Assembly: GCA_964384675.1 (NCBI GenBank)
Contig: CAYLNK010000014.1
Coordinates: forward strand, 1 to 42,101
Direction: 5' to 3'
Origin: CAYLNK01 sp964384675
GTDB taxonomy: Bacteria; Acidobacteriota; Thermoanaerobaculia; UBA5066
DNA length: 42,101 nt
The position numbers were made by a program, and so were the translations under genes. Of this stretch, positions 19,487 through 26,226 are shown in pieces; the first letter of the stretch is position 1; every line of letters begins with the position of its first letter. The notes under the pieces were generated by a model. It did no database searches and was not told where the DNA came from. It saw nothing but the letters and a program-made list of their open reading frames with translations.

Positions 19487-20451
19487 ACGACCAGCACCGA
19501 AAGGACGATGACGGCGACGAGGAGGAGAGCGGCCCGGAGCGCGGGCCACGTCGGCGCGCCCGGGTCGTCACCCAGGAGCGCCTCGACCCGGCGCGCGAGC
19601 GCCCGCTCCTGCGAGCGCCTGGTGATCCTCACGAGGCCGTTCGGGGCCGGCACGGCGGAGGGCAGCGCCTCCGGACCGGAGCCGCCTCCCCGCGCCAGCT
19701 TCAGGAGGCCGCTCGCGAGCGCCACGGGACGGCCCGTCAGGCGCGAGGCCTCGCGGTCGGCGGCGCCCTCCGCCTCGTGGACCGCGGAGCGCGCGAGCAG
19801 CTGGAGGGCCGGGTTGAAGAGGTGGAGCGTGCGGACGAGCATCAGCACCCAGCCGATCGCGAGGTCGTGCCGCGCGAGGTGCGCCAGCTCGTGCGCCAGA
19901 GCGGCCTCGCGCTCCTGCTCGTCGAGGAGGTCGAGGGCCCGGCGGGAAAGGACCACGACGGGCCGGGCGAAGCCCTCGCAGCGAAGGGCCGGAGCGGGCT
20001 CGTCGCGAACGACGCAGCCCGGAGGGGAGATCCCGAGCCGGCCGGACAGACGGGCCAGCGTGCCGCGCAGGGCGTCGTCCGGCGAAAGCAGCGGGACCCG
20101 CCGTGCCCGGAGCGCCTTCAGCAGCGGGACCAGGTCCCGCAGGTAGAGGACGAGGCCGGCAGCCGCGCAGACGCCGAGCGCCACGTGGTCGACGCGCCAG
20201 CCGCCCACCGAGAGGACCCTCCACCGCTCGAGGGTGAAGAGGGCCCACCGGTCCTGGAAGAGGTCGCCATCCCGGGAGGGAAGGAGGAGGACCAGGAGGG
20301 GCGAAGCCAGGACCGGGGGCCCGAGAGCGAGGAGCTGGAGGCGGGCCCGGAGCGTGGGGCACCGGACGCGCCAGAAGGCGAGCAGGAGGGCCGTTACGAG
20401 GAGGGCCACTCCCGCGTGGAGGATCGACTGGCGGAGAAGGTCACCCGCCAT
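19483..20451 (-). CDS. BlaR1/M56-type membrane metallopeptidase
   Basis: A 322-aa peptidase with several membrane segments: 11-27, 42-57, about 88-104 and a C-terminal one at 305-322. The zinc motif HELAH (187-191) is followed by an acidic HEAEGAAD segment (225-231) supplying the third ligand. This matches the M56/M48 integral-membrane gluzincins. Unlike BlaR1 there is no penicillin-binding sensor domain and no BlaI-like repressor nearby. It overlaps the cytochrome b gene by 11 nt and the downstream single-TM gene by 4 nt. Its substrate is unknown. Confidence 0.85.
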   Translation of the reverse strand: MAGDLLRQSILHAGVALLVTALLLAFWRVRCPTLRARLQLLALGPPVLASPLLVLLLPSRDGDLFQDRWALFTLERWRVLSVGGWRVDHVALGVCAAAGLVLYLRDLVPLLKALRARRVPLLSPDDALRGTLARLSGRLGISPPGCVVRDEPAPALRCEGFARPVVVLSRRALDLLDEQEREAALAHELAHLARHDLAIGWVLMLVRTLHLFNPALQLLARSAVHEAEGAADREASRLTGRPVALASGLLKLARGGGSGPEALPSAVPAPNGLVRITRRSQERALARRVEALLGDDPGAPTWPALRAALLLVAVIVLSVLVV

Positions 20452-21202
20452 CCCTCGGCTCTTGCGGCTCTTTCGGCTCTGCCGCGGGGGCGGGAACGGG
20501 GGGATGGGACGGTCCGTGGGCCGGCACCGGCTCGCCCGTCAGGCGCTCGTACTCGAGCGGGTGCTCGTGACGCATCCGCTCGGCGCTGATCTCACCGGTG
20601 AAGATGCTCTTGTCGTACGGGAAGATCCCGGGGGCGAGGTGAGCGTTGAAGATGTGCCACGTCAGCACGACGAGGAACGCCATCAGCCCTTCGTTGCTGT
20701 GCGCGACCTTGGCCGCCGGGATCAGCTGGCCGGGCAGGAAGCGCGTCACCAGGATGGGGAAGTAGAGGACCAGCCCGGTCACGACCATGACGAGGCCGCC
20801 CAGGACGAGACCCCAGTACTCGAACTTCTGGCGGTAGTCGAAGCGGTCGAACCGGGCCTGCGTCTCGGTCAGCCCGAGGTAGTAGCGGATCTGGAGGATG
20901 GCGTCGGTGAAGTCCTTCCGGTCTGGCAGCACCGAGAGGCGCGCGCGCCCGAGGACCACCATCGCCGCCGCGGTGGCGAGGTGGACGATGGTGAGGAACG
21001 AGAAGACGAAGCCGGCGACCCGGTGGATGAACCGGACCCGCTCGATCCCGCCCAGGAGGTCGACGACGGACCGGGCCCAGCCGGTCTCGAAGAACTTCTG
21101 CGGGAAGCCGGTGAGCGCCAGGATGAGGAACACCGACATGACCAGGAAGTGCTCGATCCGCTGCCGCCTGGAGAATCGGACGAACGTGGCCGCCGTACTC
21201 AT
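20441..21202 (-). CDS. Membrane diheme cytochrome b (FdnI/HydC-like)
   Basis: A 253-aa integral membrane cytochrome with four hydrophobic segments. Candidate heme ligands are H18, H60, H74, H168, H183 and H188. The fold resembles the formate dehydrogenase gamma / Ni-Fe hydrogenase b-type family, which exchanges electrons with the quinone pool. The C-terminus is a Pro-rich cytoplasmic tail. Its ATG overlaps the stop of the nonaheme cytochrome gene by 4 nt. The order c9 then b is that of the two domains fused in Geobacter CbcL, so the two probably form one quinol:periplasm electron-transfer complex. Confidence 0.88.
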   Translation of the reverse strand: MSTAATFVRFSRRQRIEHFLVMSVFLILALTGFPQKFFETGWARSVVDLLGGIERVRFIHRVAGFVFSFLTIVHLATAAAMVVLGRARLSVLPDRKDFTDAILQIRYYLGLTETQARFDRFDYRQKFEYWGLVLGGLVMVVTGLVLYFPILVTRFLPGQLIPAAKVAHSNEGLMAFLVVLTWHIFNAHLAPGIFPYDKSIFTGEISAERMRHEHPLEYERLTGEPVPAHGPSHPPVPAPAAEPKEPQEPRDGG

Positions 21203-22236
21203 CTGTTCACCATCACGCGCCAGAGGCTGAGCAGGATCTGCAGGATGAGCCCTCCGATGACGAAGGGGATGAAGACCTTGTAGAAGACGCCCACGGCCCA
21301 GACCAGCGGGGCCCGCTTGGGGCTCGGCTCGTAGTGGGAGAGCCACGCGGCCGGGAAGCTCTCGCTGGCGTCCTTGTGGCACTTGCGGCAGGTGGCGACC
21401 AGGTTCGCCTGGAGCGCCTTCTCGCCGCCGCGCACCTTCTGGATGTCGTGGACGCCGTGGCAGTCCATGCAGAGCGCCGTCGGGACCTGGGTCGCCTGGC
21501 TCTGGCTGCCGGAGAACGACGCGCTCATCCCGTGGAAGTCCGCCAGGTACGTCTTCATGACCGCCGTGGAGAGCCCGTACTTCTCCATCCTCTTCGCGTC
21601 CCCGTGGCAGCGGGCGCAGGCGTCCATGGCCCGCACCTTCCAGACGGTCTGGTGCGGGTTGGCGATGTCGTGCGACCGGTGGCAGTCGGTGCAGACGGGG
21701 ACGTCCTGGCTCCCCTCGGCGAGCGCGAGGCCGTGGACCGAGGTGCCGTACTTCTCGGCCACCTCCGAGTGGCAGGCCGAGCAGGTCTCGGAGACCTTGG
21801 CGCGCGGTCTCCCGGGCCGGGCGATGTCGTGCGAGCCGTGGCAGTCGACGCAGCCCGGCGCGCTCGAGTCGCCCTTGGCGGCCAGCTTGTAGTGGACGCC
21901 GTCGAGGGCCTTGGCGTAGTTGTCGAAGTGGCAGCTGCGGCAGGCGTCGCGGAACGACGCGACCAGCTGCGCCCGGTCCTTCGCCTTCAGCTCCGGGTGC
22001 GGGTATTCCTCGTGGCCCACGTGGCAGCCGACGCAGCCGAGCTTGGCCCCGTGGACCGACTTCTCGAACACCGCCCGGTCGACGAAGAGCTTCTCGGTCT
22101 CGCCGCTCGGGAGCTTCATCTCGAGCGCGGCGTCGCCGTGGCACGAGAGGCAGGTGTCGACCTCGTCGGTCGGGGGGCCGCCTCCGATCGCGGTCCGCGC
22201 CGCGAGGAGGGCCGCGAGGAGAGTCCAGCGGATCAT
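21199..22236 (-). CDS. Membrane-anchored nonaheme cytochrome c
   Basis: A 345-aa multiheme cytochrome with a signal peptide (to about residue 19). Nine CXXCH motifs can be counted: CLSCH, CVGCH, CRSCH, CVDCH, CSACH, CTDCH, CARCH, CMDCH and CRKCH, from residue 29 to about 293. A C-terminal membrane helix (about 313-340) anchors it on the periplasmic side. Extra His residues in CHGSHD, CHRSHD and CHGVHD are typical sixth ligands. It would accept electrons from the coupled cytochrome b. It starts 13 nt after the small four-Cys gene. Confidence 0.93.
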   Translation of the reverse strand: MIRWTLLAALLAARTAIGGGPPTDEVDTCLSCHGDAALEMKLPSGETEKLFVDRAVFEKSVHGAKLGCVGCHVGHEEYPHPELKAKDRAQLVASFRDACRSCHFDNYAKALDGVHYKLAAKGDSSAPGCVDCHGSHDIARPGRPRAKVSETCSACHSEVAEKYGTSVHGLALAEGSQDVPVCTDCHRSHDIANPHQTVWKVRAMDACARCHGDAKRMEKYGLSTAVMKTYLADFHGMSASFSGSQSQATQVPTALCMDCHGVHDIQKVRGGEKALQANLVATCRKCHKDASESFPAAWLSHYEPSPKRAPLVWAVGVFYKVFIPFVIGGLILQILLSLWRVMVNR

Positions 22237-22249
22237 GCGCGCTCCGTCT

Positions 22250-22501
22250 TCAGACCCGCGCCTTCAGCCCTTCGAGGAGCTGTGTGACGTGGACGCACTG
22301 GTCGCAGTTGGCGTGGACGGTGCCGCACGGCACGCCGTCCCCCTGCATCTCCGGGCACTTCGGCTCGCGGGCGTAGGCGAGGACGGCGTCGATCAGCTCG
22401 TTCGCCCTCGCCTTCAGCGCCGACTCCGGGATGTCCCGCAGGGCGGTGACGAGGTGCCATTCCGGAAGGGTGAGGCTGACGTCGACCTTCTCTTCTCTCA
22501 T
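22250..22501 (-). CDS. Small four-cysteine protein of the 2-oxoacid/cytochrome operon
   Basis: An 83-aa soluble protein with no signal peptide that I do not recognise by family. Four cysteines, C49, C59, C66 and C69, lie in EPKCPEMQGDGVPCGTVHAN followed by CDQC, consistent with a zinc or Fe-S site. The rest is helical. ATG 22501 has a GAAGGAG site that overlaps the VorBC stop. Its place between the oxidoreductase and the cytochromes makes an accessory or electron-carrier role possible; that is inference. Confidence 0.75.
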   Translation of the reverse strand: MREEKVDVSLTLPEWHLVTALRDIPESALKARANELIDAVLAYAREPKCPEMQGDGVPCGTVHANCDQCVHVTQLLEGLKARV

Positions 22502-22511
22502 GACGGCTCCT

Positions 22512-23933
22512 TCAGTGGACGGGAGGCTCGACGGCCTTCACGCCCCAGCCGAACGCTTCCTCGTTGAGGGGGATGAGCGCGCACTTGTCCTTCAGGGCCT
22601 GCCGCACCGCGGCCAGGAGCGTCTCCTTCGGGAAGACGCCTGTGGCGGCCTGGAGCGCGCCGAGCGCGACGATGTTCTTCACCATCGGCTTGCCGAGGCC
22701 GACGGCGATCTCGGTGAACGGCACGCCGTGGACCGTGACGCCCTCGCGCAGGACCGGCGCCTCGTGGATGACCGAGCTGTCGTAGAGGACGAATCCTCCC
22801 GGCGCCACGTCGGGCCCGAACTTGGCGAGGCTCGGCGCGTTGAACGCGATCAGGACGTTCGGATGCGGCGCCGCGGGCGAGAGCACCTCGTCGAGGGCGA
22901 CGTGGACGTCGGCGTACGACGTGCCGCCGCGCGACTCGGGCCCGTAGCTCGGGATGTGGGTGGCGTCGAAGCCCTCGTTCACGGCGGCCCGCGCGATCAG
23001 CATCGCGGCCGTCTGGGCTCCGTCGCCGCCCGCGCCCGCGAGCTTGAAGGAGATGTCGGTCGGGTCGAGATGCGTCGGGAAGCCGCTCGCGAAGCGGGGA
23101 GCGGCCTCGCGGGCCGCGCCGACCACCTGGCCGAGGCGCGCCGGGTCGAACGTGGGCGGGTCCATGTGGAACCACGGCTCCTTGACCACGTCCTTCTTCA
23201 CGCCGAGCGGGTAGATCGGGAGCATCTGCTCCTTCACCCACTTCTCGGTCTCCTCGGGGCTCATCTTCAGGTGGGTCGGGCACTCGGCCAGGATCTCGAC
23301 GAACGCCAGGCCCTTCTTCTCCACCTGGAGCTGGAGCGCCTTCTTGATCGCCTTCTTCGCCTTCATCCGCTGCTTGGCGTCGAAGAGCGCGACGCGCTCG
23401 ACGTAGACCGGTCCGTCCAGCTGCGCCATCAGCTCGGCCACCTTCATCGGCTGGCCCATGAGCGCCGTCCGTCCGGTGGGGCTGGTCGACGTCTTCTGGC
23501 CCATCAGGGTGGTCGGGGCCATCTGGCCGCCCGTCATCCCGTACGTCGCGTTGTTCACGAAGAGGAAGCTGATCGGCACGCCGAGCTGGACGGCCGAGAC
23601 GATCTCGGCGAGCCCGATCGACGCCAGGTCGCCGTCGCCCTGGTAGCTCACGACGATCGACTCGGGGCTCGACATCTTGTGGCCGAGCGCGACGGCGGGC
23701 GCGCGTCCGTGCGCCGCCTGCGAGTTGCCGACGTCGAAGTAGTAGTAGAGGAAGACCGAGCAGCCGACGGGCGAGATGGCGATGGTGCGGTCGGCGATGC
23801 CGAGCTCGTCGATCGCCTCGGCGAGGTACTTGTGGACGAGCCCGTGCCCGCAGCCGGGACAGTAGTGGGTGGAGTGGCCCTTCAGGCCCTCGCCGTGGGA
23901 GTGGCGCTCGAAGCGCTCGTAGAAGACGCTCAT
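22512..23933 (-). CDS. 2-oxoacid:ferredoxin oxidoreductase, beta-gamma fusion (VorBC type)
   Basis: A 473-aa fusion. Residues 1-280 are the TPP-binding beta subunit: C25-P-G-C28-G-H for the Fe-S cluster, the GDGDLASIGLAEIV TPP motif and the FLFVNNATYGMTGGQ loop. From about 290 the gamma subunit begins (ISFKLAGAGGDGAQTAAMLI). The enzyme oxidatively decarboxylates a 2-oxoacid to its acyl-CoA and reduces ferredoxin. Sequence style is nearest VOR (2-oxoisovalerate), with KOR/IOR not excluded. Its ATG overlaps the VorDA stop by 4 nt. Confidence 0.9.
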   Translation of the reverse strand: MSVFYERFERHSHGEGLKGHSTHYCPGCGHGLVHKYLAEAIDELGIADRTIAISPVGCSVFLYYYFDVGNSQAAHGRAPAVALGHKMSSPESIVVSYQGDGDLASIGLAEIVSAVQLGVPISFLFVNNATYGMTGGQMAPTTLMGQKTSTSPTGRTALMGQPMKVAELMAQLDGPVYVERVALFDAKQRMKAKKAIKKALQLQVEKKGLAFVEILAECPTHLKMSPEETEKWVKEQMLPIYPLGVKKDVVKEPWFHMDPPTFDPARLGQVVGAAREAAPRFASGFPTHLDPTDISFKLAGAGGDGAQTAAMLIARAAVNEGFDATHIPSYGPESRGGTSYADVHVALDEVLSPAAPHPNVLIAFNAPSLAKFGPDVAPGGFVLYDSSVIHEAPVLREGVTVHGVPFTEIAVGLGKPMVKNIVALGALQAATGVFPKETLLAAVRQALKDKCALIPLNEEAFGWGVKAVEPPVH

Positions 23934-25324
23934 GCCGCCACCTCCTGGCCCGCGAGGACCGCGTCGACGATCTCCTTCTGCTGGGGCAGGACGCCGCCGA
24001 GCCGGTGCACGGAGCCCATCTCCGGCAGCTTCAGGCCCCGGCGGGAAACCGCGAGCCTCAGCTCGTCCTCGAGCTGGCCGGGGCTCGCCTCCACGACGAT
24101 GAGGCGCCGCACCTTGGGGAGGAGCGGCGCGAGGAAGTCGATCGGGAACGGCCAGATCGTGATCGGCCGGAAGAGGCCGGCCTTGACGCCCTGGCGGCGC
24201 AGCGCCTCGACGGCGCCCTTGGCCATCCGGGCCGGCGTGTTGCACGCGACCAGGAGCACCTCGGCGTCGTCGCAGCGGTACGTCTCGGCGAGCGCCTCGA
24301 CCGCCATCCGCCGGTACTTCTCGTTGAGGTAGAGGTTGTGGGCCTCGAGGTCGGGCTCGGAGAGGTAGATCGAGTTGATCAGGTTGCCGCGGTGCGCGGC
24401 GTCTCCGTTGACCGCCCACTCGGGGACGCCCGGCTTCATCATCGACGTCGGGAGGGTCACCTTGCCGGTCATCTGTCCGAGGTAGCCGTCGGCCAGGATC
24501 ACGACCGGGTTCCGGTACGTGAAGGAGAGTGCGAAGGCGCGGATCGTCAGGTCGAGCATCTCCTGGGGCGTGGACGGTGCGAGGACGATGGCGTGCGTGT
24601 TGCCGTGGCCGAGTCCGCGGCAGGCGAGCTTGATGTCGGACTGCTCGGGGCCGATGTTCCCGAGGCCGGGTCCGCCGCGCATCACGTTGACGAAGACGCC
24701 GGGGACCTCGGCGCCGACCATGTAGGAGACGCCCTCCAGCATCAGGCTGAAGCCCGGGGACGAAGTGAACGTCATGCAGGGCAGCCCGGAGCCGCCGCAG
24801 CCGTACATCATGTTGACCGTGGCGACCTCGCTGACGGCCTGCAGGAAGACGCCGGACAGCTCGGGCAGGAGCTTGGCCATCAGCTCGGCGCCCTCGGTCG
24901 ACGGCGTGATCGGGTAGCCGAAGACGTGCCGGCAGCCGGCGAGCAAGGCGCCGATCGCCGAGGCGTACGTCCCCTTGAGGACGGCGGGCTCCGAGCGCGG
25001 AAGCGGCAGGACCTCGTCGGGGATCCGTTCCGGGACCGGCCGCAGCTTTGCCGGCTGGCCGAACAGCTTCGCCGGATCCTCGAGCTCGAACTCGCCGCCG
25101 GCCGGCATCGGGTTCAGGCCGTACGGCTCGGGGCAGGCGTCGAAGCAGAGCCCGCACGCGGTGCAGTCCGCGAGGTGCAGCACCACCGGCACCAGACCCG
25201 TCGCCGGATCGATCTCCGTCCCCTTCTCGATGCAGCCGTGAGAGCACGCTTCCACGCATCGGCCGCACCCCTTGCAGAGCTGCGGGAAGAGGAAGGGCTT
25301 GGGCCTCTCCTTGAGAGCGGGCAT
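23930..25324 (-). CDS. 2-oxoacid:ferredoxin oxidoreductase, ferredoxin-alpha fusion (VorDA type)
   Basis: A 464-aa fusion of the delta (ferredoxin) and alpha subunits. Two 4Fe-4S motifs open it: C17-x2-C20-x2-C23-x3-C27 and C54-x2-C57-x2-C60-x3-C64-P. The alpha part has the GYPITPSTEGAELMA motif and a block TFTSSPGFSLMLEG...RGGPGLGNIGPEQSD, which I associate with VorB (3-methyl-2-oxobutanoate dehydrogenase). ATG 25324 has a strong AGGAGGAG ribosome site. It is the first gene of the nine-gene minus-strand operon ending at 16588. With VorBC it makes a two-polypeptide version of a normally four-subunit enzyme. Confidence 0.9.
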   Translation of the reverse strand: MPALKERPKPFLFPQLCKGCGRCVEACSHGCIEKGTEIDPATGLVPVVLHLADCTACGLCFDACPEPYGLNPMPAGGEFELEDPAKLFGQPAKLRPVPERIPDEVLPLPRSEPAVLKGTYASAIGALLAGCRHVFGYPITPSTEGAELMAKLLPELSGVFLQAVSEVATVNMMYGCGGSGLPCMTFTSSPGFSLMLEGVSYMVGAEVPGVFVNVMRGGPGLGNIGPEQSDIKLACRGLGHGNTHAIVLAPSTPQEMLDLTIRAFALSFTYRNPVVILADGYLGQMTGKVTLPTSMMKPGVPEWAVNGDAAHRGNLINSIYLSEPDLEAHNLYLNEKYRRMAVEALAETYRCDDAEVLLVACNTPARMAKGAVEALRRQGVKAGLFRPITIWPFPIDFLAPLLPKVRRLIVVEASPGQLEDELRLAVSRRGLKLPEMGSVHRLGGVLPQQKEIVDAVLAGQEVAA

Positions 25325-25474
25325 GAACGCTCCTCCTGTTTCCTTCTAGGACACCGGGCGACACGAGCCACTCGGCTGGCCTGCCACCCGGGGGTCCTCC
25401 TCGTCAGCCAATTTAGAGAAGCGAGGGGCTACCCGGAAGAATTCAGATGAATCAATGCCGGGGAGCCGGATGTA
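25325..25474 (-). promoter_or_regulatory. Leader/promoter region of the nine-gene operon
   Basis: This 150-nt gap separates the phosphopantetheinyl transferase stop from the VorDA start. It contains an AT-rich patch near 25400-25455, unusual here, with the inverted repeat ATTCA-GA-TGAAT (25441-25452). I could not fit a -35/-10 pair with normal spacing. It is the natural place for the operon promoter and any response-regulator site. Confidence 0.35.
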
Positions 25475-26188
25475 TCAGGCGCCGAGCAGCGGGGCACCCT
25501 CCACGAGCTCGACCTCGAGCCTATCGGCGCGCAGGGCGACCGCCACGCGGTGATCGCCGAGGCGGGTCCGGTGGAAGCGCCAGGAGGGCGGCGAGTCGTG
25601 GATCGGAGGGGCGAACGAGACGCCGGCCGAGCGCCCGCGATCGGGCCGGAACGAGACGGCGGCGGTCGGCACCGTGAGGCCCAGGCCCCGCGCCTTCAGG
25701 TACGCCTCCTTCAGCGTCCAGAGGTCCAGGAACGTCTCTCGATACCGTTCGGCCGGAGTCTCCGCCAGCAGCCGCTGCTCGTCGGGGGAGTAGAAGCGCC
25801 GCGCCAGGCCTTCGAAGCCGCCGCTCCGCCCGAGGCTCTCGGCATCGACACCGATCTCGGGCTCTCTCGCGATCGCGCAGGCCACGAGCCCGTCCGTGTG
25901 GGTGAGGCTGAAGTGGAGCGCCGGAGCGCCGCTCGGAGCCGCCACCGTCGGCTTTCCGAGCGGGTCCGGAGCGAACTCCCATCCGTCCGGAGGACCACCG
26001 GTCAGGCGGGACAGCCCGAGCCGGAGGAGCGCGTGCGCGGAGAGGTAGAGGACTCGGGCGGGCTCCACCCGGAACCGGGCGAGCCGGGTGCGCTCGTCTC
26101 GAGAGAGCAGGCGTTCCAGCTCCGTTCGCCGCCGCGGGTCCGTCACCGGGACGGCGGCGAAGAGAGTGACGTGACCGGGATTCCTCAC
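25475..26188 (-). CDS. 4'-phosphopantetheinyl transferase, Sfp type
   Basis: A 237-aa Sfp-superfamily enzyme that transfers phosphopantetheine from CoA to carrier proteins. The metal/CoA motif is IGVDAES with D115 and E117; the second motif is WTLKEAYLKARG (157-168). HFSLTHTDGLVACA (92-104) is the conserved middle block. GTG 26188 is the start by extent; no ribosome site is visible, but CACGAT lies 6 nt upstream. No polyketide or NRPS gene is in this window, so its carrier-protein partner is unknown. It is divergent from the propeller kinase across 38 nt. Confidence 0.88.
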   Translation of the reverse strand: MRNPGHVTLFAAVPVTDPRRRTELERLLSRDERTRLARFRVEPARVLYLSAHALLRLGLSRLTGGPPDGWEFAPDPLGKPTVAAPSGAPALHFSLTHTDGLVACAIAREPEIGVDAESLGRSGGFEGLARRFYSPDEQRLLAETPAERYRETFLDLWTLKEAYLKARGLGLTVPTAAVSFRPDRGRSAGVSFAPPIHDSPPSWRFHRTRLGDHRVAVALRADRLEVELVEGAPLLGA

Positions 26189-26212
26189 CCGGGGATCGTG
26201 CCCGATCGCCGG

Positions 26213-26226
26213 TAGACTCGCGAGAT
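26213..26226 (+). promoter_or_regulatory. -10 element of the propeller kinase
   Basis: TAGACT (26213-26218) ends 8 nt before GTG 26227, placing the expected transcription start at or beside the start codon. No Shine-Dalgarno sequence and no -35 are visible. ATG 26225 in another frame opens a 14-codon ORF ending at TAG 26267-26269. Confidence 0.35.

Noticed and set aside
25441..25452. Firm operator call for ATTCA-GA-TGAAT
   Set aside because: Only 5-bp arms and 100 nt or more from the VorDA start. Mentioned as a candidate, not claimed.
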